Of a stretch of 64,000 bases of DNA, positions 21,013 to 29,673 are shown one piece after another. This DNA is from JBKHYJ01 sp046565505 (lineage in GTDB: Bacteria > Acidobacteriota > Blastocatellia > UBA7656), in NCBI GenBank assembly GCA_046565505.1, contig JBKHYJ010000098.1, positions 62,001-126,000 of the forward strand. Reading direction: 5' to 3'. The position numbers were made by a program, and so were the translations under genes. Within the stretch, counting starts at the first letter, position 1, and each line of letters starts with the position of its first letter. The notes below the pieces were generated by a model that was not told where the DNA came from, made no database searches, and saw nothing but the letters and a program-made list of their open reading frames with translations.

Positions 21013-21768
21013 TTAACTACGGGCGGCCGTCTCCGCGCCGCCAAGCATTTCAATAATCCGCGGCAGCTCAGAAAAATCTGCCGTCACCTCGTCGGCCATT
21101 GTGCTCTCGCCTTCGGCCATAGGCGTTACGCCCACAAACCTGACCGCGTAATACCCCGCGCGCTTCGCGCCGACTACGTCCGTGAATTCAAGGTCGCCTA
21201 CGTGAATGATCTCTCGTGGGTCGGCCGCCAGCTTCTCCGCCGTCTGCCGGAAGACTTCGATGTGGGGCTTGGAGCAGCCGGCCTCGTCAGAGAAGACCAG
21301 GGAATCAAACAGGTCCAGCAGCCCGTTCCGCCGTAATACTTCTTTGAGGACGCGCCCCGGCGAAAAACCCACGTCGGAGATAATCCCGAGCCGGTACGCC
21401 CCCGCGAGGCTCTCGATGGCGCGGCGCGCGCCCCCGACCAGAATGGGCGGGCGTTCGAGTATCCCCTCCTCGTAAGCGCCGACGAGTTCCGACATCACCT
21501 GATCCGGCAAGCACGCCTCCAGGTGAGTTAGCACGCGGCCCACGCGCTCGGCGGCCGGGAGCGTGCGGTGCTCGTTCCGCCAGATCTGGTTGTGCGACTC
21601 GGACTCCAGCAGACACGCGCGGTCCAGCTGCTCGTCCGTGTAGTCGCCGCAACCGCGCAAGGCTTCGGCCAGCAGGCGCCGCCGGCTCGATTGGTAAAGC
21701 TCGAACCCGCCCGGCTGTTCGGTGAACAACGTGTTCCAGAAATCAAAGGAAATCGCTCGTATCGCCAA
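21013..21768 (-). CDS. HAD-superfamily hydrolase
   Basis: A 251-aa haloacid-dehalogenase-fold protein. Motif I is FDFWNTLF with the nucleophile at Asp 9. Motif II lies in GIISDVG, motif III lysine in CSKPHIEVF, and motif IV in HVGDLEFTDVVGAKRAG. The cap is helical (about 15-95). Residue 11 is Trp where phosphatases carry the second Asp of D-x-D-x-T. Dehalogenase-like members also lack it, so the reaction is uncertain. The start is TTG 21768, placed directly at the fold's N-terminus; its ribosome site is weak. It is divergent to rsmG. Confidence 0.85.
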   Translation of the reverse strand: MAIRAISFDFWNTLFTEQPGGFELYQSSRRRLLAEALRGCGDYTDEQLDRACLLESESHNQIWRNEHRTLPAAERVGRVLTHLEACLPDQVMSELVGAYEEGILERPPILVGGARRAIESLAGAYRLGIISDVGFSPGRVLKEVLRRNGLLDLFDSLVFSDEAGCSKPHIEVFRQTAEKLAADPREIIHVGDLEFTDVVGAKRAGYYAVRFVGVTPMAEGESTMADEVTADFSELPRIIEMLGGAETAARS

Positions 21769-21805
21769 TCCTGTACGACCTTTCTAATGTTGCTGCGCCG
21801 GCGAA

Positions 21806-21834
21806 TTGTTTTTCGCCCGCCGAAGTATTCTAAT
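21806..21834 (+). promoter_or_regulatory. Possible promoter for rsmG
   Basis: TTGTTT (21806-21811) and TCTAAT (21829-21834) are spaced by 17 bases within the divergent HAD/rsmG gap, about 42 bases before ATG 21876. The match is partial. Confidence 0.4.
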
Positions 21835-21875
21835 CGTAGAGTGAGACGATGAACAATCGCGAGTGAGGTTAGCGC

Positions 21876-22541
21876 ATGGACCGCGAGCAAGAAACTGAGT
21901 TCAAATCTGCGCTCGAGGCGTCGCTCGGCAGGCTCGGCATCGACGCGCCCGGCGAGAAGCAAGCCGGCCAGTTGCTGAGGCATTACTCGATGCTCGTCGA
22001 ATGGAACCGCCGCATCAACCTCACGCGCATCACGGGGCCGGGGGACGCGGCCGCCCTCCATTACGCGGATTCGCTGTTCGGGGGCCGTTTCATTCGCGAC
22101 GCGCGAGCACTCTTGGATATAGGGAGCGGGGCGGGATTCCCGGCCATCCCGCTCGCGGTCTTAAGGCCGGACGTTCAGGTTGTCGCGCTCGAAGCGAATC
22201 AAAAAAAATCTCTCTTCCTGAACGAGGCGAAGCACGCGCTGGGGCTTACGAATTTCAAAGTTGCGACGGCGCGAGTCGAATCATTCGACCCGGCAGACTT
22301 CGACCTCCTCACGAGCCGGGCGCTGGACCGCGCGGAATCGGTCCTGCCCCAGGTCATAAGCGGACTGAGTGACGCGCAGCGCTTCATGCTCTATTGCGCG
22401 CCGGACCTGCTCGCGAAACTCCGCCGAAGATTCAGCTCAACACACGAGGTGGAAGCTCACGCCGTGCCGGGGACAGAGTCCCGTCTGGTCGCCATCTTTT
22501 CCGCCGGACGAGGAGTCGGTCAAAACAGTGTTGTGCGATGA
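21876..22541 (+). CDS. rsmG: 16S rRNA (guanine-527-N7)-methyltransferase
   Basis: RsmG/GidB of 221 aa, making m7G527 in the 530 loop of 16S rRNA using SAM. Family signatures are YSMLVEWNRRINLTRI, HYADSLF, the SAM-binding LLDIGSGAGFPAIPLAVLRP, LEANQKKSLFLNE, and LTSRALD. Length is normal. It is not next to the parA/parB or trmE genes that often accompany it; here it stands alone between the divergent HAD gene and the convergent serS gene. Confidence 0.93.
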   Translation: MDREQETEFKSALEASLGRLGIDAPGEKQAGQLLRHYSMLVEWNRRINLTRITGPGDAAALHYADSLFGGRFIRDARALLDIGSGAGFPAIPLAVLRPDVQVVALEANQKKSLFLNEAKHALGLTNFKVATARVESFDPADFDLLTSRALDRAESVLPQVISGLSDAQRFMLYCAPDLLAKLRRRFSSTHEVEAHAVPGTESRLVAIFSAGRGVGQNSVVR

Positions 22542-22915
22542 TTCAAGAAGGTCAGATTGAATCCGCATGTCTGCGCGGGAGGCCGACCGGGCGCGCGAAG
22601 TCGTTTAACCCGGTAGAGTTTGATGGGTTGCCGCCGATGGCACGGGCCATGCAATGTAGATGTCGGAAGCTTGAGACGCCTGATGGTGCTCTCTTTTAGG
22701 GCCATCATGCGCTGCGCCGAATTAGATTGTGCGGCCGAGACGGCGCGCTGCTATCTTCCACTCACAACTCAGGACCTCACCACCTGAGAGGTAGATGGCG
22801 GAGGCGCGGCGCTCGCACTTGAATAACTGAGTCAGAACCCTCTCTACGGTTTTCGGCGCTCACGCATGATGGCCCGCTTTCAATCGCGGCCGGTCTCCAA
22901 CCCAAAATCCAAATC
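22542..22915. other. Non-coding gap between convergent rsmG and serS
   Basis: I see no convincing gene, tRNA or T-run terminator here. Short open frames exist on both strands but have odd composition. Just before the serS stop codon, at about 22899-22918, there is an A/C-rich word (CCCAAAATCCAAATC) that resembles similar degenerate words near 63145 and 63391. Confidence 0.5.
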
Positions 22916-24199
22916 TCACTTTATTCTCTCCTCCCCATCCATGTACGCGCGGAGCGCGTCGGGGATGAGAATACTGCCGTCCTCCTGCTGGTAGTTCTCA
23001 AGTATCGCGACCCAGGTCCGCCCTATCGCGAGGCCGGAGCCATTGAGCGTGTGCACGAACTCGGGTTTAGACTTCTGCGCGCGGCGGAACCGAATCTGCG
23101 CGCGCCTCGCCTGAAATGCCTCGCAGTTAGAGCAAGACGATATTTCGCGGTAGGTGTTCTGGCTCGGCAGCCACACCTCTACGTCGTAAGTCTTCGCCGC
23201 GGAAAACCCCATGTCGCCCGTCGATAAAAGGACCGTGCGGTAAGCAAGCCCTAACGCCTCCAGCACTGCCTCCGCGTCGCGCGTGAGGCTCTCCAACTCT
23301 TCATAAGAGTCCTCTGGCCGCGCAATCTTAACCAACTCCACCTTGTCGAATTGGTGCTGGCGGATCAGCCCCCGCGTGTCTTTGCCATAGCTCCCGGCCT
23401 CCGAGCGGAAGCATGGCGTGTAGGCGGTCATCCTGATGGGCAACTGCGCGCCCTCGATGATCTCACCCGAGTGGATGTTCGTCAGGGGCACTTCGGCCGT
23501 AGGGATCAAGTAGAAATTGCGCTCGTCGGCGAGCTTGAACAGGTCGCCCTCGAACTTCGGCAACTGGCCCGTGCCCAGCAGCGCGCCGGCATTCACGATG
23601 AACGGGGGCACGACTTCCGCGTAGCCATGCCGCTTCGTCTGAAGGTCTAGGCAGAAATTAATCAGCGCGCGCTCCAGCCGCGCGCCCGCGCCCGAGAGGA
23701 TCGAAAACCGCGCTCCCGAAATTTTAGCCGCGCGCTCCAGGTCGAGTATGCCGAGCGCCGTGGCGAGGTCAACGTGATCGCGCGGCCGGAAATTAAAAGT
23801 CGGCGGCGCGCCCCACCGCTTGACCTCCTGGTTCGCGGACTCGTCCGCCCCGACCGGCACGCTGTCGTGCGGCAAGTTGGGGACGGCCACCAGCAGGTTG
23901 TTCAACTCGTCCTCGCACTCGCCCAGGTCGGCCTCCGCCGCGGCGATCTGCTCGCCGATCTCGCGGACGGCCGCGCGACGCGATTCCGCCTGCTCCTTCT
24001 GCCCGCCCTTCATCAGCTTCCCTATCTCCTGGCTCTCGCGGTTGCGCGCTGCGTTCAAGTCGTCGCGGCGGCCTACGAGCGAGCGCCTCTGCTCGTCGAG
24101 CACCATAAAGCGGTCGAGCGCGTCGAGCGGGAACCGGCGCTCTTCGAGTTTCTTCCGAACCAGGTCGAGGTTGGCGCGGACAAAATTAATATCCAGCAT
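22916..24199 (-). CDS. serS: Seryl-tRNA synthetase
   Basis: SerRS of 427 aa, class II. The N-terminal 110 residues are the long antiparallel coiled coil that binds tRNA-Ser. Motif 2 is in FRSEAGSYGKDTRGLIRQHQF and motif 3 in GSGLAIGRTWVAILENYQ. ATG 24199 (MLDINFVRANLDLVRKKL) is the family start and follows AAAGGTGA; an in-frame start eight codons upstream would overlap that site. It appears to be a single-gene unit, divergent to pgeF. Confidence 0.96.
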   Translation of the reverse strand: MLDINFVRANLDLVRKKLEERRFPLDALDRFMVLDEQRRSLVGRRDDLNAARNRESQEIGKLMKGGQKEQAESRRAAVREIGEQIAAAEADLGECEDELNNLLVAVPNLPHDSVPVGADESANQEVKRWGAPPTFNFRPRDHVDLATALGILDLERAAKISGARFSILSGAGARLERALINFCLDLQTKRHGYAEVVPPFIVNAGALLGTGQLPKFEGDLFKLADERNFYLIPTAEVPLTNIHSGEIIEGAQLPIRMTAYTPCFRSEAGSYGKDTRGLIRQHQFDKVELVKIARPEDSYEELESLTRDAEAVLEALGLAYRTVLLSTGDMGFSAAKTYDVEVWLPSQNTYREISSCSNCEAFQARRAQIRFRRAQKSKPEFVHTLNGSGLAIGRTWVAILENYQQEDGSILIPDALRAYMDGEERIK

Positions 24200-24327
24200 C
24201 TTCTTGTCACCTTTCAGGCGCAAACGATAAAACGATAGCGTAAGACGCGCCTCGCGCAGGTGTCAACCGAGCGTCACGTGACATCAGAGTTGCGCTCGTC
24301 CGTCACTTGTCGCTAGCATTGATTCTT

Positions 24328-25200
24328 ATGGAAGAAGCCATCGAAGAGGCTATAACCGAAGACGCGTTCGTGATGCGCGAGCGCGAGGTCGAGACCGCGG
24401 ACGGCAGGGCGCACATCTCCTACCTTGTGTGCGAGCCGCTGGAGCGGGCGGGATTCGTCAACGCGTTCAGCACCCGCCGGGACGGCGTTAGCGACTTCCC
24501 TTCCGATGCGCTCAACCTCGCTTACTTCAAGGGCGACGAAAGGGAGCGCGTGGCCGAGAACCGCCGCCGGTTCCTGCACGCTCTGGGGGCAGAGCGTGCC
24601 GCGGTAATCACGGCGCGGCAGACGCATTCGACCGAGCGGTGCTTCATCCGCGACGCGGACCAGGGGCGCGGTCCCCAGCCCGATTGCGACGCGATGACGA
24701 CGAAGCTCGCCAACGTGCTGCTCGCGATTCAGACGGCCGACTGTTTGCCGGTGCTCATCGCGGACGCCAACACAGGCGTGATGGCGGCGATACACGCGGG
24801 CTGGCGGGGGACCGCGGGGCGCATCACCGAGCGCACGGTGGCGGACCTGATGCAGGCGCACGGGGTGAACCCTCGTAACTGCATCGCCGCGCTCGGGCCG
24901 GCCGCCTGCGCCGAATGCTACGAGGTCGGCACGGAGGTCATAGAGCGGTACAAAACGGAGTTCGGCTACTGGCGCAACCTCTTACTAGACTTCACGGACG
25001 GCGGCAAGGCCCGCCTCGACATACGCGCCGCCAATATCCAACAGCTGGCCTTCTGCGGCTTCACGGAGGACCGGATACACGTCGCGGAATACTGCACCAT
25101 GCACCAGAATGACCTCTTCTTCTCCTACCGCCGGGAGGGCAAAGGACAGCCCTCAAGCGTCGGCCGGCTGCTTTCGGTCATAGGCAGGCTGGCGAATTAG
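24328..25200 (+). CDS. pgeF: Peptidoglycan editing factor / YfiH-LACC1 family multicopper-like purine nucleosidase
   Basis: A 290-aa member of the YfiH/LACC1 family. The metal and catalytic residues are present: His in TARQTHST, Cys in QTADCLPVL and His in AIHAGWRG. C-terminal HVAEYCTMHQNDLFFSYRREG is also typical. Family members act on purine nucleosides, and E. coli PgeF removes mis-incorporated residues from peptidoglycan precursors. Neither ATG 24328 nor TTG 24307 has a clear ribosome site; the ATG is preferred. No signal peptide, so cytoplasmic. It converges on the TonB receptor gene. Confidence 0.9.
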   Translation: MEEAIEEAITEDAFVMREREVETADGRAHISYLVCEPLERAGFVNAFSTRRDGVSDFPSDALNLAYFKGDERERVAENRRRFLHALGAERAAVITARQTHSTERCFIRDADQGRGPQPDCDAMTTKLANVLLAIQTADCLPVLIADANTGVMAAIHAGWRGTAGRITERTVADLMQAHGVNPRNCIAALGPAACAECYEVGTEVIERYKTEFGYWRNLLLDFTDGGKARLDIRAANIQQLAFCGFTEDRIHVAEYCTMHQNDLFFSYRREGKGQPSSVGRLLSVIGRLAN

Positions 25201-25263
25201 TAAACCGCTCCGGGCGTCAACTTTTCCGCGCGCGAATACAAAACCTGTGGGGTAAATGCCCGC

Positions 25264-25300
25264 AAAAAAATAAGGGGGAGGCCAGAGGCCATCCCCCTTA
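25264..25300 (-). terminator. Rho-independent terminator of the TonB receptor gene
   Basis: TAAGGGGGAGGCC (25271-25283) pairs with GGCCATCCCCCTTA (25287-25300), with one bulged base and an AGA loop. On the minus strand the stem is followed by seven T (A-run at 25264-25270). It lies 31 bases after the receptor stop codon. The hairpin could also slow plus-strand transcripts from pgeF. Confidence 0.85.
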
Positions 25301-25331
25301 CCGCCGCCTGCGCTTTGAAGCGCGGCGAGAG

Positions 25332-28300
25332 TTAGAACAGGAAGCGCACGCCCAGGCGCAGCGTGCGGCTGCTGCCCGTATTAAAGAACGTGTTCTGGAA
25401 CGTGCTGACGGTGAACCCGTTGAAGGCGTCTTCCATGATCGGGTCGGGCACGCCGAGGTTTCGACTGTTGAAGATGTTGAAAGCCTCCGCGCGGAACTCG
25501 ATCCTCTTAGACTCCGTGATGTTCGTCGTCTTGAAGACAGAGAGGTTCACCCTGCGGAGCGGGTCGCCGAAGAAGGTGTTGCGGCCCACGTTACCGTAGG
25601 GCGTCCTGAACAGGCTGAACGCCTCAAGCTCGTCGAGCGGGACCCCGAACTGTGAGAAGAGTCCGAAGTCGTTGTAGATCAGGCGGGACTGCTGGAGCGC
25701 CTGCTGCGGCGATACGATAGTCCCCGTCGAGCCTTGCTGCTTCGTGTTGAATACTATGAACTGCCCGGCCGGAACGTCTGCGCCCAGCAGGCTGGCGGCG
25801 ACGGACCCGAAAGCGATGGTGCCTTCAGGCGCGTCGTTGCTGCCGAGGAAGGGCCGGAGCCCGCCGGACCCGACGAAGCCATTCTCCCAGGCCGGGTCGT
25901 ACGTGCCGAAGAAGGCGACGGGCGTGTAGGGCTTGCCGGACCCGACTTGGATTATGCTGTTGACTTCCCAGCCGCCGAGCAGGTGGCCGATAAAGCCCCG
26001 CTGGTCCCTGAAGACCGGCAACTCGAAGACCGCGCTCAGCGTGAAGTTGTGCTTCTGGTGGAACGCCGACAGAGCGCGCTCCTGGCTCGTGGTGTTGAAC
26101 GGGTTCTGCGACTGAGGCACGGTCTGGCCCCCGCCGAAGGTCCCGAATATCTCCGACGCGTTGTCGATTGTCTTGCTCAGTGTGTAGTTCGCGTTGATCG
26201 TGATGTTCCTGCCGAGGCGCGTGTCGAAGCGCGTCTGCAACCCATTGTAGGTCGAGGTCGCCCCGTTCGTGCGCAAGCGAACAGGCCCGAGCGACGGGTC
26301 GAGGCGCCCGTTCCCGTTCGTGCCCGGGCGGCTGGCGAAGTTGTTGCCGGCGTTCGCCCCCGGGGCGACTACGCCGCCCGTGAAGAGGCCCGGGTCGCCC
26401 GCCACGAACTGACCGGCGGCAGCCAGGAACCTCAGGTCGGGGTTAGCGTTGACGGTCTGGAACTGGCCGACGATGCGAGACCCGACGTAGCGGACTTCCA
26501 GCACGGACCCTTTGAAGATCTCCTGCTGTATGCCGAAGTTGAACGACATCGTGTAAGGGTTGTAGAAGTTGGGGGCGACTTGCGTCTGGCTGAACAGGCG
26601 CGGGTCGCCGCCGTTGGTCCCGGGCGTCGAGGCGAGCGACGCCCTGCCGGTCGGAAGGAAGGGGAAATTAACCGTGCCCGCCGCCCCCGGCGTCGCCTGG
26701 CGGATGATGCCCGACGCGGCGAATGGGGCCGCCGTCACAGTGTTCAGCACGATGTTGAAGTAAGGCGGGTCGTAGGCGAGGCGGAACCCGCCGCGGATGA
26801 CCGTCCGCCCATTGGCGAAGCGGTCGCCTAAGAATCCCCAGTTCGGCTGCCACGCGAATCCGACGTTCGGCCCGAAATTGTTCTTGTCGATCGGGACCCG
26901 CTCGGCCGTGCGAAACTCTATCGGGAAGCTCGGGTCGAATATCGCCGTGCTCGCGTCGGACTCGCGCCGACGCAGCTCCTCTATGAGAGGGTTGAACGGC
27001 GAGGTGGAGACTTCGTAACGCAGGCCGAGGTTCAGCGTGAGCGTCGGCCTTATGCGCCAGTCGTCCTGCATGAAGAAGAAATAATCGTTCTGGTGCGTTT
27101 TGAATCTCGGGTTGCCGAGCGCGAAGTTGATCTGGAACGGGCGGCCCAGGAGAAGGTTCTCGAACGCCGTCGCCGTCCCCGCCCGCGGCGCGCCGGTTAT
27201 CGCGCTGAAGAACTGCCCCGCCGGCAGCGTCCCGCCGCTGCGGAAGGTGAAGGTGCCGAGGAAGTTCGGCAGGAAAAAGTTATCGAGGTTCTGGCGTCTG
27301 ATGTCGGCGCCGAACTTCAGGCCGTGCGTGCCGAGCGTCGCCCCGACCGTGTCTTTAACTTGGAACGTGTTGACCAGACGGTCCTGCGGCAGGTTGTTCT
27401 GCGTGCCGAACGCCAGCCCGAGATTGCCGAACTGGTTGATCGTGCCGGAGAACGAGATGCCCGGGCCCGGTAGCGCCCCGTTCGGGTCGCCGAATCGCAC
27501 GAACAGGCGCGAGAAGTTGAACGCGGCCTCATTGATCCACCTGGGCGAGAACGTGTGTGTGTACAGCAGGCCGAGGTTGTGGTTACGCGAGGGCACGTCG
27601 AAGATCGCGCCCGCCGTGAACCGCCCCGTGACCAGCGGATTCTCGTCGTGGTCATAGATGTAGCGCCCCGTTAACCTGTCGTCGCCGCCGAAGTTGTAAT
27701 CTATGCGCGTAATGATCTGGTGGTTGGTCGAGTCCGTGCGAAGGTTGCGCACGATCTCGCCGCCCAGTATCGGCGTCGGCCTCCCGCCCGGCCCGGCGAT
27801 GACCGCGAGCGGGGAAAGGAACCCGGGCGTCACGGGATTCCCGAACGGGTTGCCGGGGCCGAATACGAAAGTATCGGGTATGCCGTCGCCGTCCGTATCC
27901 ACGCTGGGCGGGACGACGATGGCCGTGCCAGCGCCCTGCACGAATGCGGGGCCGCCGCCGATCTGAGTCGAGGTAAGGGCCGCGGTCGCCGCGTTGTTAA
28001 ACCGGGCCGCCGCCGCCAAACCGCTCTCGACGTTCGGCGCGAGCGAACCCGAGGTGATGTTTTGGGACGCGTCCTCGCCCCTGAAGTACGTGCCCTGGTA
28101 CGTGAAGAAGAAGAAAGCCTTGTCCCTCTTGATCGGGCCGCCGAGCGAGCCGCCGAAGCGGTTCTCGCGGAACGGGGCCGGGTGCTCGTACCGCTGGGCG
28201 AAACCTGTGAACTCGTTGAACCCATTGTTTGCGAGGAACTGGAAGGTCTGCTGCGTCCTCTTCTCCAGCAGCGTGCGCGCGTTCAGCCGCGAGTTGCGGT

Positions 28301-29093
28301 GGTACTCGAAAAGGCTCCCATGAAAATCGTTAGTGCCTGGCTTGGTGATCTGGTTGATCTGCGCCCCCGAGTTGCGCCCGAACTCCGCCGAGAAGGCGTT
28401 GGTGATGACCTGGTACTCGCCTATCGCCTCGGTGTTGGTGATGGTGAGGCTCGGCCCCGTGACGGAGTTGTCGTTGTTGTCCTGGCCGTCTATCTGGAAG
28501 TTGTTTGACCGGCCGCGGTTGCCGTTGGCCGAGATGCCTACGCCGTTGGCGAAGTCCGTGTCACCCGGCGGGATGACGCCCGGCGTCAGCAGCGCGAGGT
28601 TATCGACGGAGCCCACGAAGGGCAGCCGCGTTATCTGCTCCGTGGTGAAATTCTGAGTGAGCTGGCTCTGCGTGGTTTCGATCAGCTGCGCGCCGGCCGT
28701 GACGTTGACCGTCTCGCCCCCGCCCGCGACCGCCATCGATATGTCGGCGCTGTTCTCAACGCCCAGGCGGACCGGGACGTTCTCCAGAGTCTTCGGCGCG
28801 AAGCCCGCCGCGCTCACCTCTATCCTGTAGTTGTCGCCAGGGATCAGGTTCGTGACGCGCCAGAAGCCCTCCTGGTTGGTCGTCATCTCCCTGCTCTGGC
28901 CCGTTGCCACGTTGGTGACGCGGACAGTTGCGCCCGCGACCACCGCCTTGTTCGGGTCGGTCACGACTCCCTGCAAGCTGCCCGTCGTCACCTGCGCCAT
29001 GGCGAAGGGTACGGAAAAAAGGTGCAGCTGCGAAAGGAGCGCGAGCAATATTACAGCCCGCATGACCCGACTGTTGGTGCGAATGCTACTCAT
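25332..29093 (-). CDS. Oar-like TonB-dependent receptor with carboxypeptidase-regulatory domain
   Basis: An outer-membrane beta-barrel protein of 1253 aa. A signal peptide (ILLALLSQLHLFSVPFAMAQ) leads to a carboxypeptidase-regulatory-like domain (GSLQGVVTDPNKAVVAGATV, about 35-115). The plug domain follows (about 140-260, IDGQDNNDNSVTGPSL), then a barrel ending LRLGVRFLF, the C-terminal aromatic signature for outer-membrane insertion. ATG 29093 has GGAGGAAG upstream; the longer frame adds unrelated residues. I see no TonB box. Such receptors are expanded in Acidobacteria and are thought to import oligomers or interact with secreted peptides. Nothing next to it names a substrate. Confidence 0.92.
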   Translation of the reverse strand: MSSIRTNSRVMRAVILLALLSQLHLFSVPFAMAQVTTGSLQGVVTDPNKAVVAGATVRVTNVATGQSREMTTNQEGFWRVTNLIPGDNYRIEVSAAGFAPKTLENVPVRLGVENSADISMAVAGGGETVNVTAGAQLIETTQSQLTQNFTTEQITRLPFVGSVDNLALLTPGVIPPGDTDFANGVGISANGNRGRSNNFQIDGQDNNDNSVTGPSLTITNTEAIGEYQVITNAFSAEFGRNSGAQINQITKPGTNDFHGSLFEYHRNSRLNARTLLEKRTQQTFQFLANNGFNEFTGFAQRYEHPAPFRENRFGGSLGGPIKRDKAFFFFTYQGTYFRGEDASQNITSGSLAPNVESGLAAAARFNNAATAALTSTQIGGGPAFVQGAGTAIVVPPSVDTDGDGIPDTFVFGPGNPFGNPVTPGFLSPLAVIAGPGGRPTPILGGEIVRNLRTDSTNHQIITRIDYNFGGDDRLTGRYIYDHDENPLVTGRFTAGAIFDVPSRNHNLGLLYTHTFSPRWINEAAFNFSRLFVRFGDPNGALPGPGISFSGTINQFGNLGLAFGTQNNLPQDRLVNTFQVKDTVGATLGTHGLKFGADIRRQNLDNFFLPNFLGTFTFRSGGTLPAGQFFSAITGAPRAGTATAFENLLLGRPFQINFALGNPRFKTHQNDYFFFMQDDWRIRPTLTLNLGLRYEVSTSPFNPLIEELRRRESDASTAIFDPSFPIEFRTAERVPIDKNNFGPNVGFAWQPNWGFLGDRFANGRTVIRGGFRLAYDPPYFNIVLNTVTAAPFAASGIIRQATPGAAGTVNFPFLPTGRASLASTPGTNGGDPRLFSQTQVAPNFYNPYTMSFNFGIQQEIFKGSVLEVRYVGSRIVGQFQTVNANPDLRFLAAAGQFVAGDPGLFTGGVVAPGANAGNNFASRPGTNGNGRLDPSLGPVRLRTNGATSTYNGLQTRFDTRLGRNITINANYTLSKTIDNASEIFGTFGGGQTVPQSQNPFNTTSQERALSAFHQKHNFTLSAVFELPVFRDQRGFIGHLLGGWEVNSIIQVGSGKPYTPVAFFGTYDPAWENGFVGSGGLRPFLGSNDAPEGTIAFGSVAASLLGADVPAGQFIVFNTKQQGSTGTIVSPQQALQQSRLIYNDFGLFSQFGVPLDELEAFSLFRTPYGNVGRNTFFGDPLRRVNLSVFKTTNITESKRIEFRAEAFNIFNSRNLGVPDPIMEDAFNGFTVSTFQNTFFNTGSSRTLRLGVRFLF

Positions 29094-29673
29094 GGGACTT
29101 CCTCCATGCAGAAGAATTGATAGGTATGAATCTGGTAAGCGTCCTACTCGATTTACAATGAAATTTAATTTAGATAAGACATGCCTTCTACCACATCCGT
29201 ACTCCCGGCAGACTGTCATGACTTGTGAAGGACAAGAGAGCCGAACTGATCGGTTTCATCTGCGGATTTGCTACCTGAAAGATTCAATGGTTTTTCCCAA
29301 CTAAGCGTTGGCCCGTCCACACCGGCTCTCAATATGGTTGCAAAGGCCATACCAATTTTTATGAATCCGCCCATGCCTTTATTACCATAAACTTATATAG
29401 GCTGTGCTTGACGCGGCGCGGCGAGGATTAACGAGAATCTGGAATTCTTTTCCGAGAAAATGGAAAATCGGCCGCATGCCTGAAGGAGAATGATTGGCCG
29501 GGCCGAGTGAAGACTCGGGGCCGCCGGCTAGGGGCGAGAGAGTGGCCCTGCGTCGCAGCGGGTTGAGGCCCCTGCTTGCTTGAAGCGGCGGGGCCCGCCG
29601 GGGATGGGGAGCGAGTGACTAACTCCCTTAAATCCTCCGGCGGGCCCCGCGGCGAACGTGCTGAGTCGGCGAC
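29094..29673. other. 580-bp gap with AT-rich leader and a large hairpin
   Basis: The half near the receptor gene (29094-29400) is AT-rich and should hold its promoter, though I could not settle on one -35/-10 pair. The other half is G+C-rich and carries the 14-bp inverted repeat at 29588-29650. I found no gene here. Confidence 0.5.
29588..29650. repeat. Perfect 14-bp inverted repeat downstream of the VWFA genes
   Basis: GCGGGGCCCGCCGG (29588-29601) and its exact complement (29637-29650) enclose 35 bases. It begins 24 bases after the last VWFA stop codon. There is no T-run, so if it ends transcription it is not a classic intrinsic terminator. It may instead protect the 3' end. Confidence 0.75.

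Noticed and set aside
20640..21056. A 138-codon plus-strand frame between the annealing-like and HAD genes
   Set aside because: Antisense to the 77-aa gene, which has a strong ribosome site; the plus frame has none and no domain.
25734..26831. A 365-codon open frame on the plus strand opposite the TonB receptor gene
   Set aside because: Antisense to a convincing receptor and composed mostly of Arg, Val, Ala and Glu with no recognisable domain or signal.
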